Under the pieces are notes generated by a model. The model saw only the letters and a program-made list of their open reading frames with translations. It was not told where the DNA came from and did no database searches. Positions 1-5,819 of a stretch of DNA of 7,267 nt are shown here, in pieces. The first letter of the stretch is position 1. Each line of letters opens with the position of its first letter. A program made the position numbers and the translations under genes. This DNA is from UBA5336 sp964506685 (GTDB lineage Bacteria > Pseudomonadota > Alphaproteobacteria > Caulobacterales > Hyphomonadaceae): assembly GCA_964506685.1 (NCBI GenBank), contig CAZDMQ010000105.1:1-7267 (forward strand), in the 5' to 3' direction.

Positions 1-205
1 TTCCCTTCCCCGGATGTGATAGCCCTCTCTGGCACGGGTGCTCGTTTCCTGTTCGTCTGACAATTCTTGCCCCGCACCACGGGCCTGCCGGCATCTCGTT
101 GTCGGCGGTTACCGGTCTGAAGTCCGCAGGGGCGCTCACAGACGGTGGGGGGCCGCACGGCATCGAGGCTTGCAGGCTTCGGCAACGGAGTTTCCATGGG
201 GACCG
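1..205 (+). ncRNA. Candidate structured RNA with a 6S-like rod
   Basis: The open frames here are Arg/Ser-rich and show no recognisable protein, but the plus strand folds into a nested rod. From outside in, 54-59 pairs with 139-144 (CGTCTG/CAGACG, perfect) and 68-73 pairs with 129-134 (one G-U). Then 74-75 pairs with 126-127, and 85-93 pairs with 100-108 around the hexaloop 94-99. Weaker outer pairing is possible between 21-27 and 165-170 with one bulge, and between 7-11 and 198-202. Unpaired strands at about 30-53 and 145-160 would form a large bubble between an outer stem and a terminal rod. That is the general architecture of 6S RNA, which sequesters the housekeeping RNA polymerase holoenzyme. 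I did not recognise it by primary sequence, and I see no promoter or U-rich terminator. The window edge may cut the 5' end. The 6S identity is a guess; the rod itself is visible. Confidence 0.33.
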
Positions 206-381
206 GTTCGGCACGTGCGAGCCGGACGCGTCTCGGCGTTGAGTCGCTTCCACAACACTGCACCGAACCGGACGTGCGCCTCACCACAAGGCGCCAATCC
301 TGCCCGAAATCGGCAGACCTGCCCAAAACGCAGGAGTCGATGACAAAAAACAGGGCAGGATGAACCGCCTGGCCCCCCGGC
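206..381. other. Non-coding stretch left of the mini-island, with small dyads
   Basis: No gene is supported here. CCGGTTCGG at 203-211 is inverted at 263-271. CCTGCCC at 318-324 is inverted at 353-359. A short hairpin CTGCC/GGCAG lies at 300-304/312-316. On the minus strand, CCGCC/GGCGG (383-379 with 369-365) forms a 5-bp stem with a 9-nt loop, and a TTTTTT tract (350-345) follows some 15 nt later. Before island insertion, this minus-strand sequence would have lain just downstream of the tRNA-Met 3' end. It may therefore be the original, weak end of that transcript. Confidence 0.3.
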
Positions 382-401
382 GGAGGCTGGTGGTTCGGGG
401 G
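382..401. repeat. att-like direct repeat, distal copy
   Basis: The 20-mer GGAGGCTGGTGGTTCGGGGG is identical to 1033-1052. In tRNA orientation its last 14 nt reconstruct the tRNA-Met 3' end including CCA, and the other 6 nt are tRNA-flanking sequence. Identity stops sharply on both sides. An 8-mer ATTATGAG follows at 411-418 and also occurs in the anticodon loop region of the real tRNA (1076-1083), but at a different spacing. Confidence 0.55.
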
Positions 402-689
402 GTGCCAACAATTATGAGAAAAAACAGATATTTAGATGGGGGAGATTTAGGGAGAAGTCGTCAAACGGAACCCAGCCGATCGCAGATTCCCACTATTATC
501 CGACGGGCCGCAAGGCCACAAATCCTCCAGGATGGTGGGCATAGAATCACTGAGAGTAGAATCCAATTTGAATTCACAGTCCGCTTGTTTTGACAATAGC
601 GGTATATTGACCCACCTGAGTTGTGAGGCGAGTCAATGCGCGCTCTGCAGTTTCGGTGGTTGATTCCGCGACCGATGAAAGGATCGGAG
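402..689. other. AT-rich leader region of the mini-island
   Basis: No coding region is supported in this stretch. Base composition is visibly more AT-rich than in the rest of the window, with A-runs near 418-425 and several T-rich words at 565-610. A TTGACA lies at 590-595 and a TATATT at 603-608, but only 7 bp separate them, so they do not form one sigma70-type promoter. CAATA (594-598) and TATTG (605-609) form a small dyad around that spot. Transcription of the downstream DUF2158 gene probably starts in this region, though I cannot place the site. Confidence 0.35.
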
Positions 690-914
690 ATGGCTAACAA
701 GTTCGAACATGGTGACATCGTGCGTTTGAAATCTGGTGGCCCGACAATGACCATCGAAGAGCTGCCCGGTGAGATCGCTGCCTATGAGAAAAGCTACGGC
801 TGCGTGTGGTTCAAGGAATTTGATCGCAAATACGGCAAATTCCGAGAGCACGCTCTCGTGAAGGTGGAAGGCAATGACGCCCTTCTCGACGCATATGGCC
901 AGGGCAAGGCCTGA
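690..914 (+). CDS. Small DUF2158/YodC-like protein
   Basis: A 74-residue soluble protein. Residues 8-22 read GDIVRLKSGGPTMTI, followed by a Cys-x-Trp-Phe segment (CVWF, residues 38-41) and a late Phe/Leu patch. This is the pattern of the DUF2158 (YodC-like) family: GDxVxLKSGGPxMTV, then CxWF, then F...L. Family members are usually 60-80 residues, so this one looks complete. Their biochemical role is unknown to me, so none is assigned. I chose ATG 690 because AAAGGA at 678-683 sits 6 nt upstream, an excellent Shine-Dalgarno. An in-frame ATG at 675 and one at 636 lack one. The gene is the only cargo between the two tRNA-Met-derived repeats, which suggests horizontal arrival. A stem CCCGCC/GGCGGG (920-925/941-946) follows the stop but lacks a T-run. 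Confidence 0.85.
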   Translation: MANKFEHGDIVRLKSGGPTMTIEELPGEIAAYEKSYGCVWFKEFDRKYGKFREHALVKVEGNDALLDAYGQGKA

Positions 915-967
915 ACCGCCCCGCCAGCCAATCCGATTTCGGCGGGCCATTTGCTGGTCATTGCCTC

Positions 968-999
968 GAAGGACCCAGCCCCAGAAGGACCCAGCCCCA
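968..999. repeat. Perfect 16-bp tandem duplication
   Basis: The 16-mer GAAGGACCCAGCCCCA occurs twice without a gap, at 968-983 and 984-999, with no mismatch. It lies between the DUF2158 gene and the tRNA 3' end, inside the mini-island. It may be a replication-slippage product, or paired binding sites near the att core. Confidence 0.85.
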
Positions 1000-1032
1000 T
1001 GCGCGCCCCGAAACCGCACGGACCGGACACAG

Positions 1033-1052
1033 GGAGGCTGGTGGTTCGGGGG
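1033..1052. repeat. att-like direct repeat, tRNA-proximal copy
   Basis: This 20-mer is identical to 382-401. Positions 1039-1052 are the last 14 nt of the minus-strand tRNA-Met (T-arm end, acceptor strand, discriminator A and CCA). Positions 1033-1038 are flank. A core covering a tRNA 3' end is the usual attB type for tyrosine integrases. Confidence 0.55.
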
Positions 1053-1115
1053 AGACTTGAACTCCCGACCTCGCGATTATGAGTCGCGCGCTCTAACCAG
1101 CTGAGCTACCGAACC
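1039..1115 (-). tRNA. tRNA-Met (CAT), elongator type
   Basis: On the minus strand the 77-nt sequence folds as a full cloverleaf. The acceptor is GGTTCGG paired with CCGAACC, followed by discriminator A and an encoded CCA. The D arm is GCTC/GAGC with AGCTGGTTA in the loop. The anticodon stem is CGCGA/TCGCG with loop CTCATAA, and the T stem is GGGAG/CTCCC with loop TTCAAGT. The anticodon CAT sits at plus-strand 1079-1081. The paired first acceptor base pair (G-C) argues against initiator tRNA. A CAT anticodon could also be tRNA-Ile2 after lysidine modification, but the arms look like elongator Met. Its 3' end is duplicated at 382-401. Confidence 0.95.
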
Positions 1116-1132
1116 GAACGGGGAAGCGGGTC

Positions 1133-1160
1133 AATACACGCCGGGCGCGGCGGCTGCAAG
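1133..1160 (-). promoter_or_regulatory. Possible promoter of tRNA-Met
   Basis: Reading the minus strand, a CTTGCA -35-like box (1160-1155) and a TGTATT -10-like box (1138-1133) are separated by 16 bp. They end 17 bp before the mature tRNA 5' end, a sensible distance for a short 5' leader. The boxes are only a partial consensus match. Confidence 0.4.
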
Positions 1161-1243
1161 CACCTCGCGTTGAGCGAGCCAACCAAGGGCAAGCCCCGCC
1201 CTCAGCGGCTCGCACCGTCGGCAGTGCGCGCCCGCTGTTCTGC

Positions 1244-2383
1244 TCACAGGTACGGCGCAGCCAGCGCGGCGACATGGCCGGCCATGGCGAGCGAGGAGGT
1301 CAGGCCCGGGCTCTCGATGCCGAACAGGTTGATCAGGCCGGGCGTGCCATGGTCGCCGGGCCCCTCAATACGGAAATCGCCCGACGGCGCGCCGGGGGGG
1401 ACCAGTTTCGGACGCACGCCGGCATAACCTGGCGCGAGCGCACTATCGGCGAGCCCCGGCCAGTATTGTCTCACGGCATCGTAGAAGACCGCCGCGCGGG
1501 TCGGGTCGACCGCGTAATCGAAGGGCGGGGCGGCGCCCTCGGGCAGCCATTCGGCATCCGGTCCCACCTTGCCCTGTCCCCCGAGGTCGATGGTCAGGTG
1601 GATGCCGAGCGACGCCGATGTCGCCATGGGATAGATCAGGCGGGAGAACGGGACCCGGCCGGCGATGGAGAAATATGAGCCCTTGGTGAAACGGGGGACA
1701 GGGAGGGCCTGCCGGTGCGGCCCGTCCAGCCGCCGGGCGAGCCCGATGGCCTGGTGGCCGGCCGCATTGATGACAAGCCGGGCCCCGATCCGCGCCGGAC
1801 TATCGCCGCCGGTCTCCAGCACGAACCCGCCCGGCGCGGGACCGCCGCCGCAGACCGGGGTGCGGAAGACGACCTGGCCACCGGCATCCTCCAGTTCCCC
1901 CTGAAGGGCGAGGAAATAGGCGTGGCTGTCGAAAATGCCGGTCACCGGCGAGTGCAGCGCGCCACAGACGGCAGGCGACAGGGCGGGCTCCATCCTGCGG
2001 GCCGCCGGGCCGTCAACCAGCTGCATGCCCTCGACGCCATTGGCATCGGCCCGCGCCTTCAGCGCCACCAGCGCCTCGGCCTCGTCCGGGCACGTCGCCA
2101 CGACCAGTTTCTCGCAGCGCCTGTGGTCGATGTCGTGGGTCTCGAGATAGCTATAGAGTTGCCGCCGGCCCTCGACGCACAGCCGTGCCTTCAGCGAGCC
2201 GGGTGCATAGTAATGCCCGGCATGGATCACTTCCGAATTGCGCGAGGAAGTATGCGCGGCAATCAGATCCTCGGCTTCGAGCACGATGACCTCATGGCCG
2301 CCAAGCGCGACCGCGCGGGCGCAGGCGAGGCCGATGACGCCCGCGCCGATGACAATCGCGTCAGTCCGGTAATCAGCTTCCAT
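1244..2383 (-). CDS. FAD-dependent oxidoreductase, L-2-hydroxyglutarate dehydrogenase-like
   Basis: Members of this DAO-type flavoprotein family oxidise a 2-hydroxy acid or related substrate and pass electrons to FAD and then usually to quinones. The dinucleotide-binding motif GAGVIG with the downstream acidic residue of VLEAE marks the N-terminal Rossmann fold. The block SSRNSEVIHAGHYY followed by GSLKARLCVEG is characteristic of L2HGDH/LhgO proteins. The C-terminus has YAGVRPKL and LFGIESPGLTSSL, the other flavin-binding end of the fold. At about 379 residues it is somewhat shorter than E. coli LhgO, so the substrate is not certain. The start is unclear. ATG 2383 puts the Rossmann fold close to the N-terminus, while an in-frame ATG at 2413 adds 10 residues; neither has a good Shine-Dalgarno. 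It is divergent from the TPR-like gene, and the tRNA-Met follows downstream on the same strand. Confidence 0.87.
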   Translation of the reverse strand: MEADYRTDAIVIGAGVIGLACARAVALGGHEVIVLEAEDLIAAHTSSRNSEVIHAGHYYAPGSLKARLCVEGRRQLYSYLETHDIDHRRCEKLVVATCPDEAEALVALKARADANGVEGMQLVDGPAARRMEPALSPAVCGALHSPVTGIFDSHAYFLALQGELEDAGGQVVFRTPVCGGGPAPGGFVLETGGDSPARIGARLVINAAGHQAIGLARRLDGPHRQALPVPRFTKGSYFSIAGRVPFSRLIYPMATSASLGIHLTIDLGGQGKVGPDAEWLPEGAAPPFDYAVDPTRAAVFYDAVRQYWPGLADSALAPGYAGVRPKLVPPGAPSGDFRIEGPGDHGTPGLINLFGIESPGLTSSLAMAGHVAALAAPYL

Positions 2384-2448
2384 ATCCGGCACTATGACTG
2401 TGCCCGCGGGCATGGGCGAAGGCCAGGTTGCGCGCTAGATTGCCTCAC

Positions 2449-3228
2449 ATGCGGCATGCCATGGTCCTCTCCCTGCTTCTCGCCAGCCTGCTGGCAACGG
2501 TTGCACCGGCTGCGCCGGCCTTTGCCGATGATCGCGACGATGCCATGCACCTGGCGTTCCATGAAGGCCGGTATGACGAAGCGGCCCGGACGGCAACGCG
2601 GTTCAAGACGGCCGATGCCCGGGCCTTCGCTGCCAGGGCGCTGCTGGCCAAGGCGGTCTGCGGCGACGCTCCGCCGCCAGAGGAGCTGCTGGCGGCGGCC
2701 CGCGAACAGGCCGAGGCGGCGCTTGCGCTGGACCCGCGCCATGTCGAGGGTCGGCTGCAACTGGCCATTTCCCGCTCCCTTGCCGCGCGGTCCCTGCCTA
2801 TGCGGCGCGCCTCGGCTGAAGGCCGGGCAGCGCGGGCGCTGGCCGAGGCGGTGCTCGCCGACATGCCGGACAATCCCTACGCGCACGGCTTCCTCGCGGT
2901 CTGGCACCTCGAAGTGATCCGCCGCGGCGGTGGGCTGGGGGCGGCTCTGATGGGCGCAGATCTCGACGCGGCGCGGACCCATTATGCCCGGGCCACCGCG
3001 CTCCGGCCGGGCGATGCCGCGATCCACTGGCAATATGCCCGTGCCCTGGCTGCGATCGATCCGCGCCGCTTCGCCGCTGACATAGAGGCCGCCCTCGATG
3101 CGGCGCAGCGTGCCCCGACAGAGGGGCGGGTGGAGGAGGTCATGGCCGCGCGCGCAGGTCGGCTCGCGGCGGTGTTTGCCGACCGGAACGACCGCGCTGC
3201 TGCGGCGCTCGCTGCCAGCCTGCTCTGA
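2449..3228 (+). CDS. Exported TPR-like alpha-helical repeat protein
   Basis: About 259 residues, no catalytic motif seen. The N-terminus is a signal peptide: hydrophobic core VLSLLLASLLATVAP, then a cleavage signal APAFA before DD, predicting cleavage after residue 26. The mature part is Ala-rich helical repeats of TPR character. Residues 32-68 include AFHEGRYDEAARTATRF, residues 84-110 include AEAALALDPRHVEGRLQLA, and residues 172-204 include ARTHYARATALRPGDAAIHWQYARALA. The rGGGLGA segment before the last repeat resembles TPR proteins related to TRAP-transporter T components or RMD1-type proteins, but this is only a resemblance. It is probably a periplasmic scaffold, with the partner unknown. 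ATG 2449 gives a well-proportioned signal peptide. A TTG at 2428 and an ATG at 2461 are alternatives, and none has a strong ribosome site. The gene is divergent from the flavoprotein, with starts about 65 bp apart. Confidence 0.75.
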   Translation: MRHAMVLSLLLASLLATVAPAAPAFADDRDDAMHLAFHEGRYDEAARTATRFKTADARAFAARALLAKAVCGDAPPPEELLAAAREQAEAALALDPRHVEGRLQLAISRSLAARSLPMRRASAEGRAARALAEAVLADMPDNPYAHGFLAVWHLEVIRRGGGLGAALMGADLDAARTHYARATALRPGDAAIHWQYARALAAIDPRRFAADIEAALDAAQRAPTEGRVEEVMAARAGRLAAVFADRNDRAAAALAASLL

Positions 3229-3257
3229 TCGGCGCACGGACAGATCCCCCGGTCGCC

Positions 3258-3692
3258 TCAGAGCGCCGCGCTGATCCGGGCCGCAATCGCCTTAAGGGCG
3301 TCGGCGTCGGCCTGCGGGGCGGTGCCATGCCCCTTCAGCGCCTCCCCCTCGTAGCGGGGAATGATGTGGAAGTGGAGGTGGAAGACGGTCTGTCCGGCCG
3401 GCGCACCATTGAACTGCATGATCACGAGACCGTCCGGTGAGAGCGCCTTTTCCACGGCCGCGGCAACGGACTGGACCCGCTGCATGTAGGGCCCCAGGCG
3501 GTCGGCGGGGAACTCCAGCAGGTTGCGCGCCTCGACGCCCTTCGGAATGACCAGCGTATGTCCCTCCGATTGCGGGAAGATGTCCATGAAGGCGAGCGCC
3601 ACCTCGTCCTCGAACACCCTGATGGCCGGGATCTCCTCCCGCAGGATCTTGGCGAAGATGTTGTCGGGATCATAGGTGCCGTGCAGGGCCAT
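3258..3692 (-). CDS. HIT-family nucleotide-binding protein
   Basis: A complete 144-residue histidine-triad protein. The signature HLHFHII is at residues 105-111, with the middle His107 the expected nucleophile of the nucleotidyl-hydrolase/transferase reaction. The N-terminal part has NIFAKILREEIPAIRVFEDE and AFMDIFPQSEGHTLVIPK, as in HINT/HinT-like proteins. These cleave nucleoside phosphoramidates or bind nucleotides in the cytoplasm. Length matches the family. The start is firm: AAAGGAG (3705-3699) lies 6 nt before ATG 3692. It lies on the same strand as the upstream glycosyltransferase, but 279 bp separates them, so it likely has its own promoter. It converges with the TPR-like gene, the two stops being 29 bp apart. 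The exact substrate cannot be told from sequence. Confidence 0.95.
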   Translation of the reverse strand: MALHGTYDPDNIFAKILREEIPAIRVFEDEVALAFMDIFPQSEGHTLVIPKGVEARNLLEFPADRLGPYMQRVQSVAAAVEKALSPDGLVIMQFNGAPAGQTVFHLHFHIIPRYEGEALKGHGTAPQADADALKAIAARISAAL

Positions 3693-3739
3693 GGGTCACT
3701 CCTTTCCAGTCCCGACACAAAGCCCCATGACCGATGGGT

Positions 3740-3813
3740 CTGGCAAGGGGGCGCTGGCCGGCGCATCTCTGGCAAGCGCATCGCTGGCAAGCGCAACTCT
3801 GGCAAGCGCGGCC
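3740..3813. repeat. 15-bp tandem repeat array, about five units
   Basis: The unit is CTGGCAAGCGCATCG with variable last bases. Units start at 3740 (14 nt, diverged), 3754 (CTGGCCGGCGCATCT), 3769, 3784 and 3799. The central three share CTGGCAAGCGC exactly. Because 15 is a multiple of three, the array stays in phase in all frames. One plus frame reads ASLAS ASLAS ATLAS, while the minus frames give other five-residue repeats. It lies upstream of the HIT gene, 48 bp or more from its start. Confidence 0.85.
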
Positions 3814-3867
3814 GGGGCGCGCCACGGACTTCGGCCACCATCCCCCAAGTGGCCCGCCAGGCGAGGG

Positions 3868-3913
3868 ACGAGCGCATCTTCATCGCATTCAATGTCGACG
3901 AGGATGCGCTCGT
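3868..3913. repeat. 11-bp perfect inverted repeat
   Basis: ACGAGCGCATC at 3868-3878 is the exact reverse complement of GATGCGCTCGT at 3903-3913, with a 24-nt loop. Two G-T pairs could extend it outward. On the plus strand a mixed TTTCCCGCTTTT follows, too interrupted for a standard intrinsic terminator. It sits between the glycosyltransferase stop and the HIT start. Confidence 0.6.
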
Positions 3914-3934
3914 TTCCCGCTTTTGCGCAATTTC

Positions 3935-3975
3935 CTGACGCGAAACGGTGACCACGTTGCTCGAAGATGCGTCAG
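3935..3975 (-). terminator. Weak hairpin at the end of the glycosyltransferase gene
   Basis: CTGACGC at 3935-3941 pairs with GCGTCAG at 3969-3975, a 7-bp stem overlapping the glycosyltransferase stop codon. An inner AACG/CGTT dyad (3942-3956) surrounds GTGACC. Read on the minus strand, GGAAATTGCGC follows, so there is no U-tract. It may slow or shape the mRNA 3' end rather than terminate on its own. Confidence 0.3.
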
Positions 3976-5693
3976 CCGGCCGGCGGACAGGGCGGCGGGG
4001 GCGCTTCCTTGAGACCGTCGTACCGGGCTTCCCATTCCGCCGTCCGCTCTTCGGGCCGGAAACCGGAGAGCCGGTAGAGCACGAGTTGCCGGACGATGGG
4101 GCAGCCATTGCTGCGCGTGCCCAGCGCGATGTCGATCGTGCCGGTGCGCTCCATGGCCGCGAAATCGGCGCGGATACGGGGCCGGAAGCCGGGCCGGTAG
4201 CTCGCCAGCAGCACCCGGTCGTCGATCGCATCCTGCATGGGCCGGTTCTCGGAGAAGCTCTTGACGCCCGCATTCCGCCGCCAGGCGATCAGCGGCGCCG
4301 GCAGGCTGTCGCGGCCATAATAGTCCAGCGCATGCCAGAGCTCCCGCTCGTCGACGAGGATGGCGCTGGCGTCCATCTGCCGGGCCGCAGCGATGACCTC
4401 GTCCGTCAGTTCTTCCCAGCCCCGCACCCGCTTCAGCGCGTTATCGAGACCGAGCTGCGCGGTGACCTGCGGCGGACTGGCGAAGGTGGTCGCCGCCGCC
4501 ACCATTATTGTGGCGTGTATCACGAGCGCAGCAACCAGCAGCCCGGCCGGTCGCCAGGCCACCGCAGCCCCGATCCCGAGCAGGAGCCCGGCGATCCCCA
4601 GGCCGAGGCCGAGCCTGAGTGCCATGCTGATGTCGGGTGCAAGCTGGATCGCCGCCAGCGTCAGGCCGGCAATTGCCAGCCACATCGTCCGGTTCCGCTC
4701 GGCCCGGAGCAGCCAGGCGGCGACCAGAACGCTGGCGGCCGGATAGGCGGTTGCCGCCCAGTTGGCATGCGCGCGCGACAGCACGGACTGGAACGCGATG
4801 ATGATGAGGACCGGCAGGATGAAGCAGAGCAGCCAGCGGTCGCGCCGGCGCAGGTGCGGGGGGGCCGTGCGCGGAAAGATGAACAGGCCCGCGACCAGGG
4901 CGATGAAGCCCACCGGGCCGAACACCCCCATCTGGTCGGCGAGGAATTTCGGCAGGTGCCCCGGATTGAGCAGCGGGCCGCCAAGATTTGCATTGTCCAC
5001 GGTATGGCTCACCGTGCTGAAGTCATGGGCGAGGTTCCAGGCCAGATGCGGCGCAAAGACCAGCGTCGCGATCGCCCCGGCCAGCGCGCCTGCCGGCGAG
5101 AGAATGGCCGCCCGGGTCTCGCGGTCGACCAGCACGGTCAGTCCGATCCCGATGACGAAGTAGAGCGCGGCATACTTGGCGAGAAAGCACAGTCCGATCA
5201 GGGCGCCGAGCGCGGCCGCGTCGAGCCATCCATTGGCCCCTTCCCGGAGGCGCCAGAGCTGCAGGAGTGCAAGGCTCCAGATCGGAAGCAGGACGCCATC
5301 GGTCGAGATCACCGCCGAGGAGACGATCACTCCCGGCATCAGGGCATAGCCAAGCGCGCCCAGCGCGCCGGCGGTGACGCCGTACATTGACCGGCCAAGC
5401 AGGAACAGGGCGCCCGCAGCGAGGGTGTGCAGAACCGGTGCAGGCAGGCGGATCGCCCATTCGGCATGGCCGAACAACCATGTGCTGGCCGCAATCACCC
5501 AGGCTATCATGGGCGGCTTGGAATAGTAGCCCCAGTCGAGATCGCGGCTCCAGCGCCAGTACTGGGCCTCGTCTGCATAGAGCTCGTAATCGCCGAGTAT
5601 GACCGCGCCGATCCGCACCACGAGAAGGGCCAGCAGGACGGCCCCTGTCCCTAGCGTAATAGCCTTGAATTTCGCCGGGTTTTCTTGGGCCAT
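3972..5693 (-). CDS. GT39/ArnT-like membrane glycosyltransferase
   Basis: A 573-residue polytopic inner-membrane protein of the GT-C fold. Such enzymes (PMT_2 type, as in ArnT) move a sugar from a polyprenyl-phosphate donor to lipid, protein or glycan on the periplasmic face. The first membrane helix is at about 13-34. It is followed by the first-loop motif LYADEAQYW with Asp41-Glu42, the acidic pair typical of the catalytic loop, then WGYYSKPPMIAW. A second acidic loop residue is Asp132 in ISTDGVLLPIW. About a dozen hydrophobic segments run to about residue 410. A soluble C-terminal domain of some 150 residues follows, ending in a Pro-rich tail. Sugar and acceptor cannot be told, and calling it ArnT itself would go too far. 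No strong Shine-Dalgarno precedes ATG 5693, and no better start exists nearby. It is divergent from speD. Confidence 0.88.
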   Translation of the reverse strand: MAQENPAKFKAITLGTGAVLLALLVVRIGAVILGDYELYADEAQYWRWSRDLDWGYYSKPPMIAWVIAASTWLFGHAEWAIRLPAPVLHTLAAGALFLLGRSMYGVTAGALGALGYALMPGVIVSSAVISTDGVLLPIWSLALLQLWRLREGANGWLDAAALGALIGLCFLAKYAALYFVIGIGLTVLVDRETRAAILSPAGALAGAIATLVFAPHLAWNLAHDFSTVSHTVDNANLGGPLLNPGHLPKFLADQMGVFGPVGFIALVAGLFIFPRTAPPHLRRRDRWLLCFILPVLIIIAFQSVLSRAHANWAATAYPAASVLVAAWLLRAERNRTMWLAIAGLTLAAIQLAPDISMALRLGLGLGIAGLLLGIGAAVAWRPAGLLVAALVIHATIMVAAATTFASPPQVTAQLGLDNALKRVRGWEELTDEVIAAARQMDASAILVDERELWHALDYYGRDSLPAPLIAWRRNAGVKSFSENRPMQDAIDDRVLLASYRPGFRPRIRADFAAMERTGTIDIALGTRSNGCPIVRQLVLYRLSGFRPEERTAEWEARYDGLKEAPPPPCPPAG

Positions 5694-5819
5694 GTCATCA
5701 TCCGTTCACGCGCACTGAATCTTTTCCATCGCTAGCGAAATCGACCCTTGCATTCCAATCAAAAGTGCTGTTTCACGCGGCTTCCTTGCAACCAGGCTGC
5801 TTTGCGGCCGACAGACCCA
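5694..5819. promoter_or_regulatory. Divergent control region between glycosyltransferase gene and speD
   Basis: This 126-bp gap must hold the 5' signals of both genes. The clearest element is the 10-bp perfect palindrome TCGCTAGCGA at 5729-5738, which could be an operator. I could not place convincing -35/-10 pairs for either direction. Confidence 0.4.

Larger units (their letters stand above)
382..1052. mobile_element. tRNA-Met-associated mini-island without integrase
   Basis: The stretch is bounded by two identical 20-bp direct repeats, 382-401 and 1033-1052. The right copy is the 3' end of the minus-strand tRNA-Met plus 6 nt of its downstream flank. The left copy is the duplicate that integration into a tRNA 3' end leaves at the far end of an element. 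The tRNA is intact and the insert lies on its 3' side, as expected for tyrosine-recombinase att sites. The left part of the insert, about 405-620, is clearly richer in A+T than the surrounding genes. It contains one small DUF2158-type gene and a 16-bp tandem duplication, and no recombinase or transfer gene. It could be a deletion remnant of a larger island or a small non-autonomous element. The repeat could also come from a decayed second tRNA-Met copy. Confidence 0.5.

Noticed and set aside
136..411. Minus-strand 91-codon frame and overlapping plus-strand frames at 38-343 and 145-363
   Set aside because: No ribosome site or recognisable domain; composition is that of random GC-rich frames, and the region is better explained by RNA structure.
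590..608. TTGACA and TATATT as a promoter for the DUF2158 gene
   Set aside because: The spacing is only 7 bp, incompatible with a sigma70-type promoter. They are noted only as AT-rich words.
1715..2917. Long plus-strand open frame of 400 codons
   Set aside because: It is the antisense shadow of the flavoprotein and then an out-of-frame shadow of the TPR-like gene. The protein is Arg/Pro-rich with no domain.
2392..3237. Minus-strand frame of 281 codons opposite the TPR-like gene
   Set aside because: Arg-rich with no hydrophobic pattern. The plus-strand frame has a signal peptide and repeat structure.
3740..3813. CRISPR array
   Set aside because: Units are 15 bp and contiguous with no unique spacers and no cas genes, so this is a simple tandem repeat.
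3422..4273. Minus-strand frame of 283 codons over the HIT start and the repeat array
   Set aside because: It overlaps the HIT gene and the glycosyltransferase C-terminus in another frame, and its sequence is low-complexity Arg/Ser/Pro. The pentamer repeats it encodes follow from the 15-bp DNA array.
3948..5390. Long plus-strand open frame of 480 codons
   Set aside because: Antisense to the membrane glycosyltransferase. It is rich in Arg, Gly, Gln and Asp with no family signature, as expected from GC-rich antisense frames.
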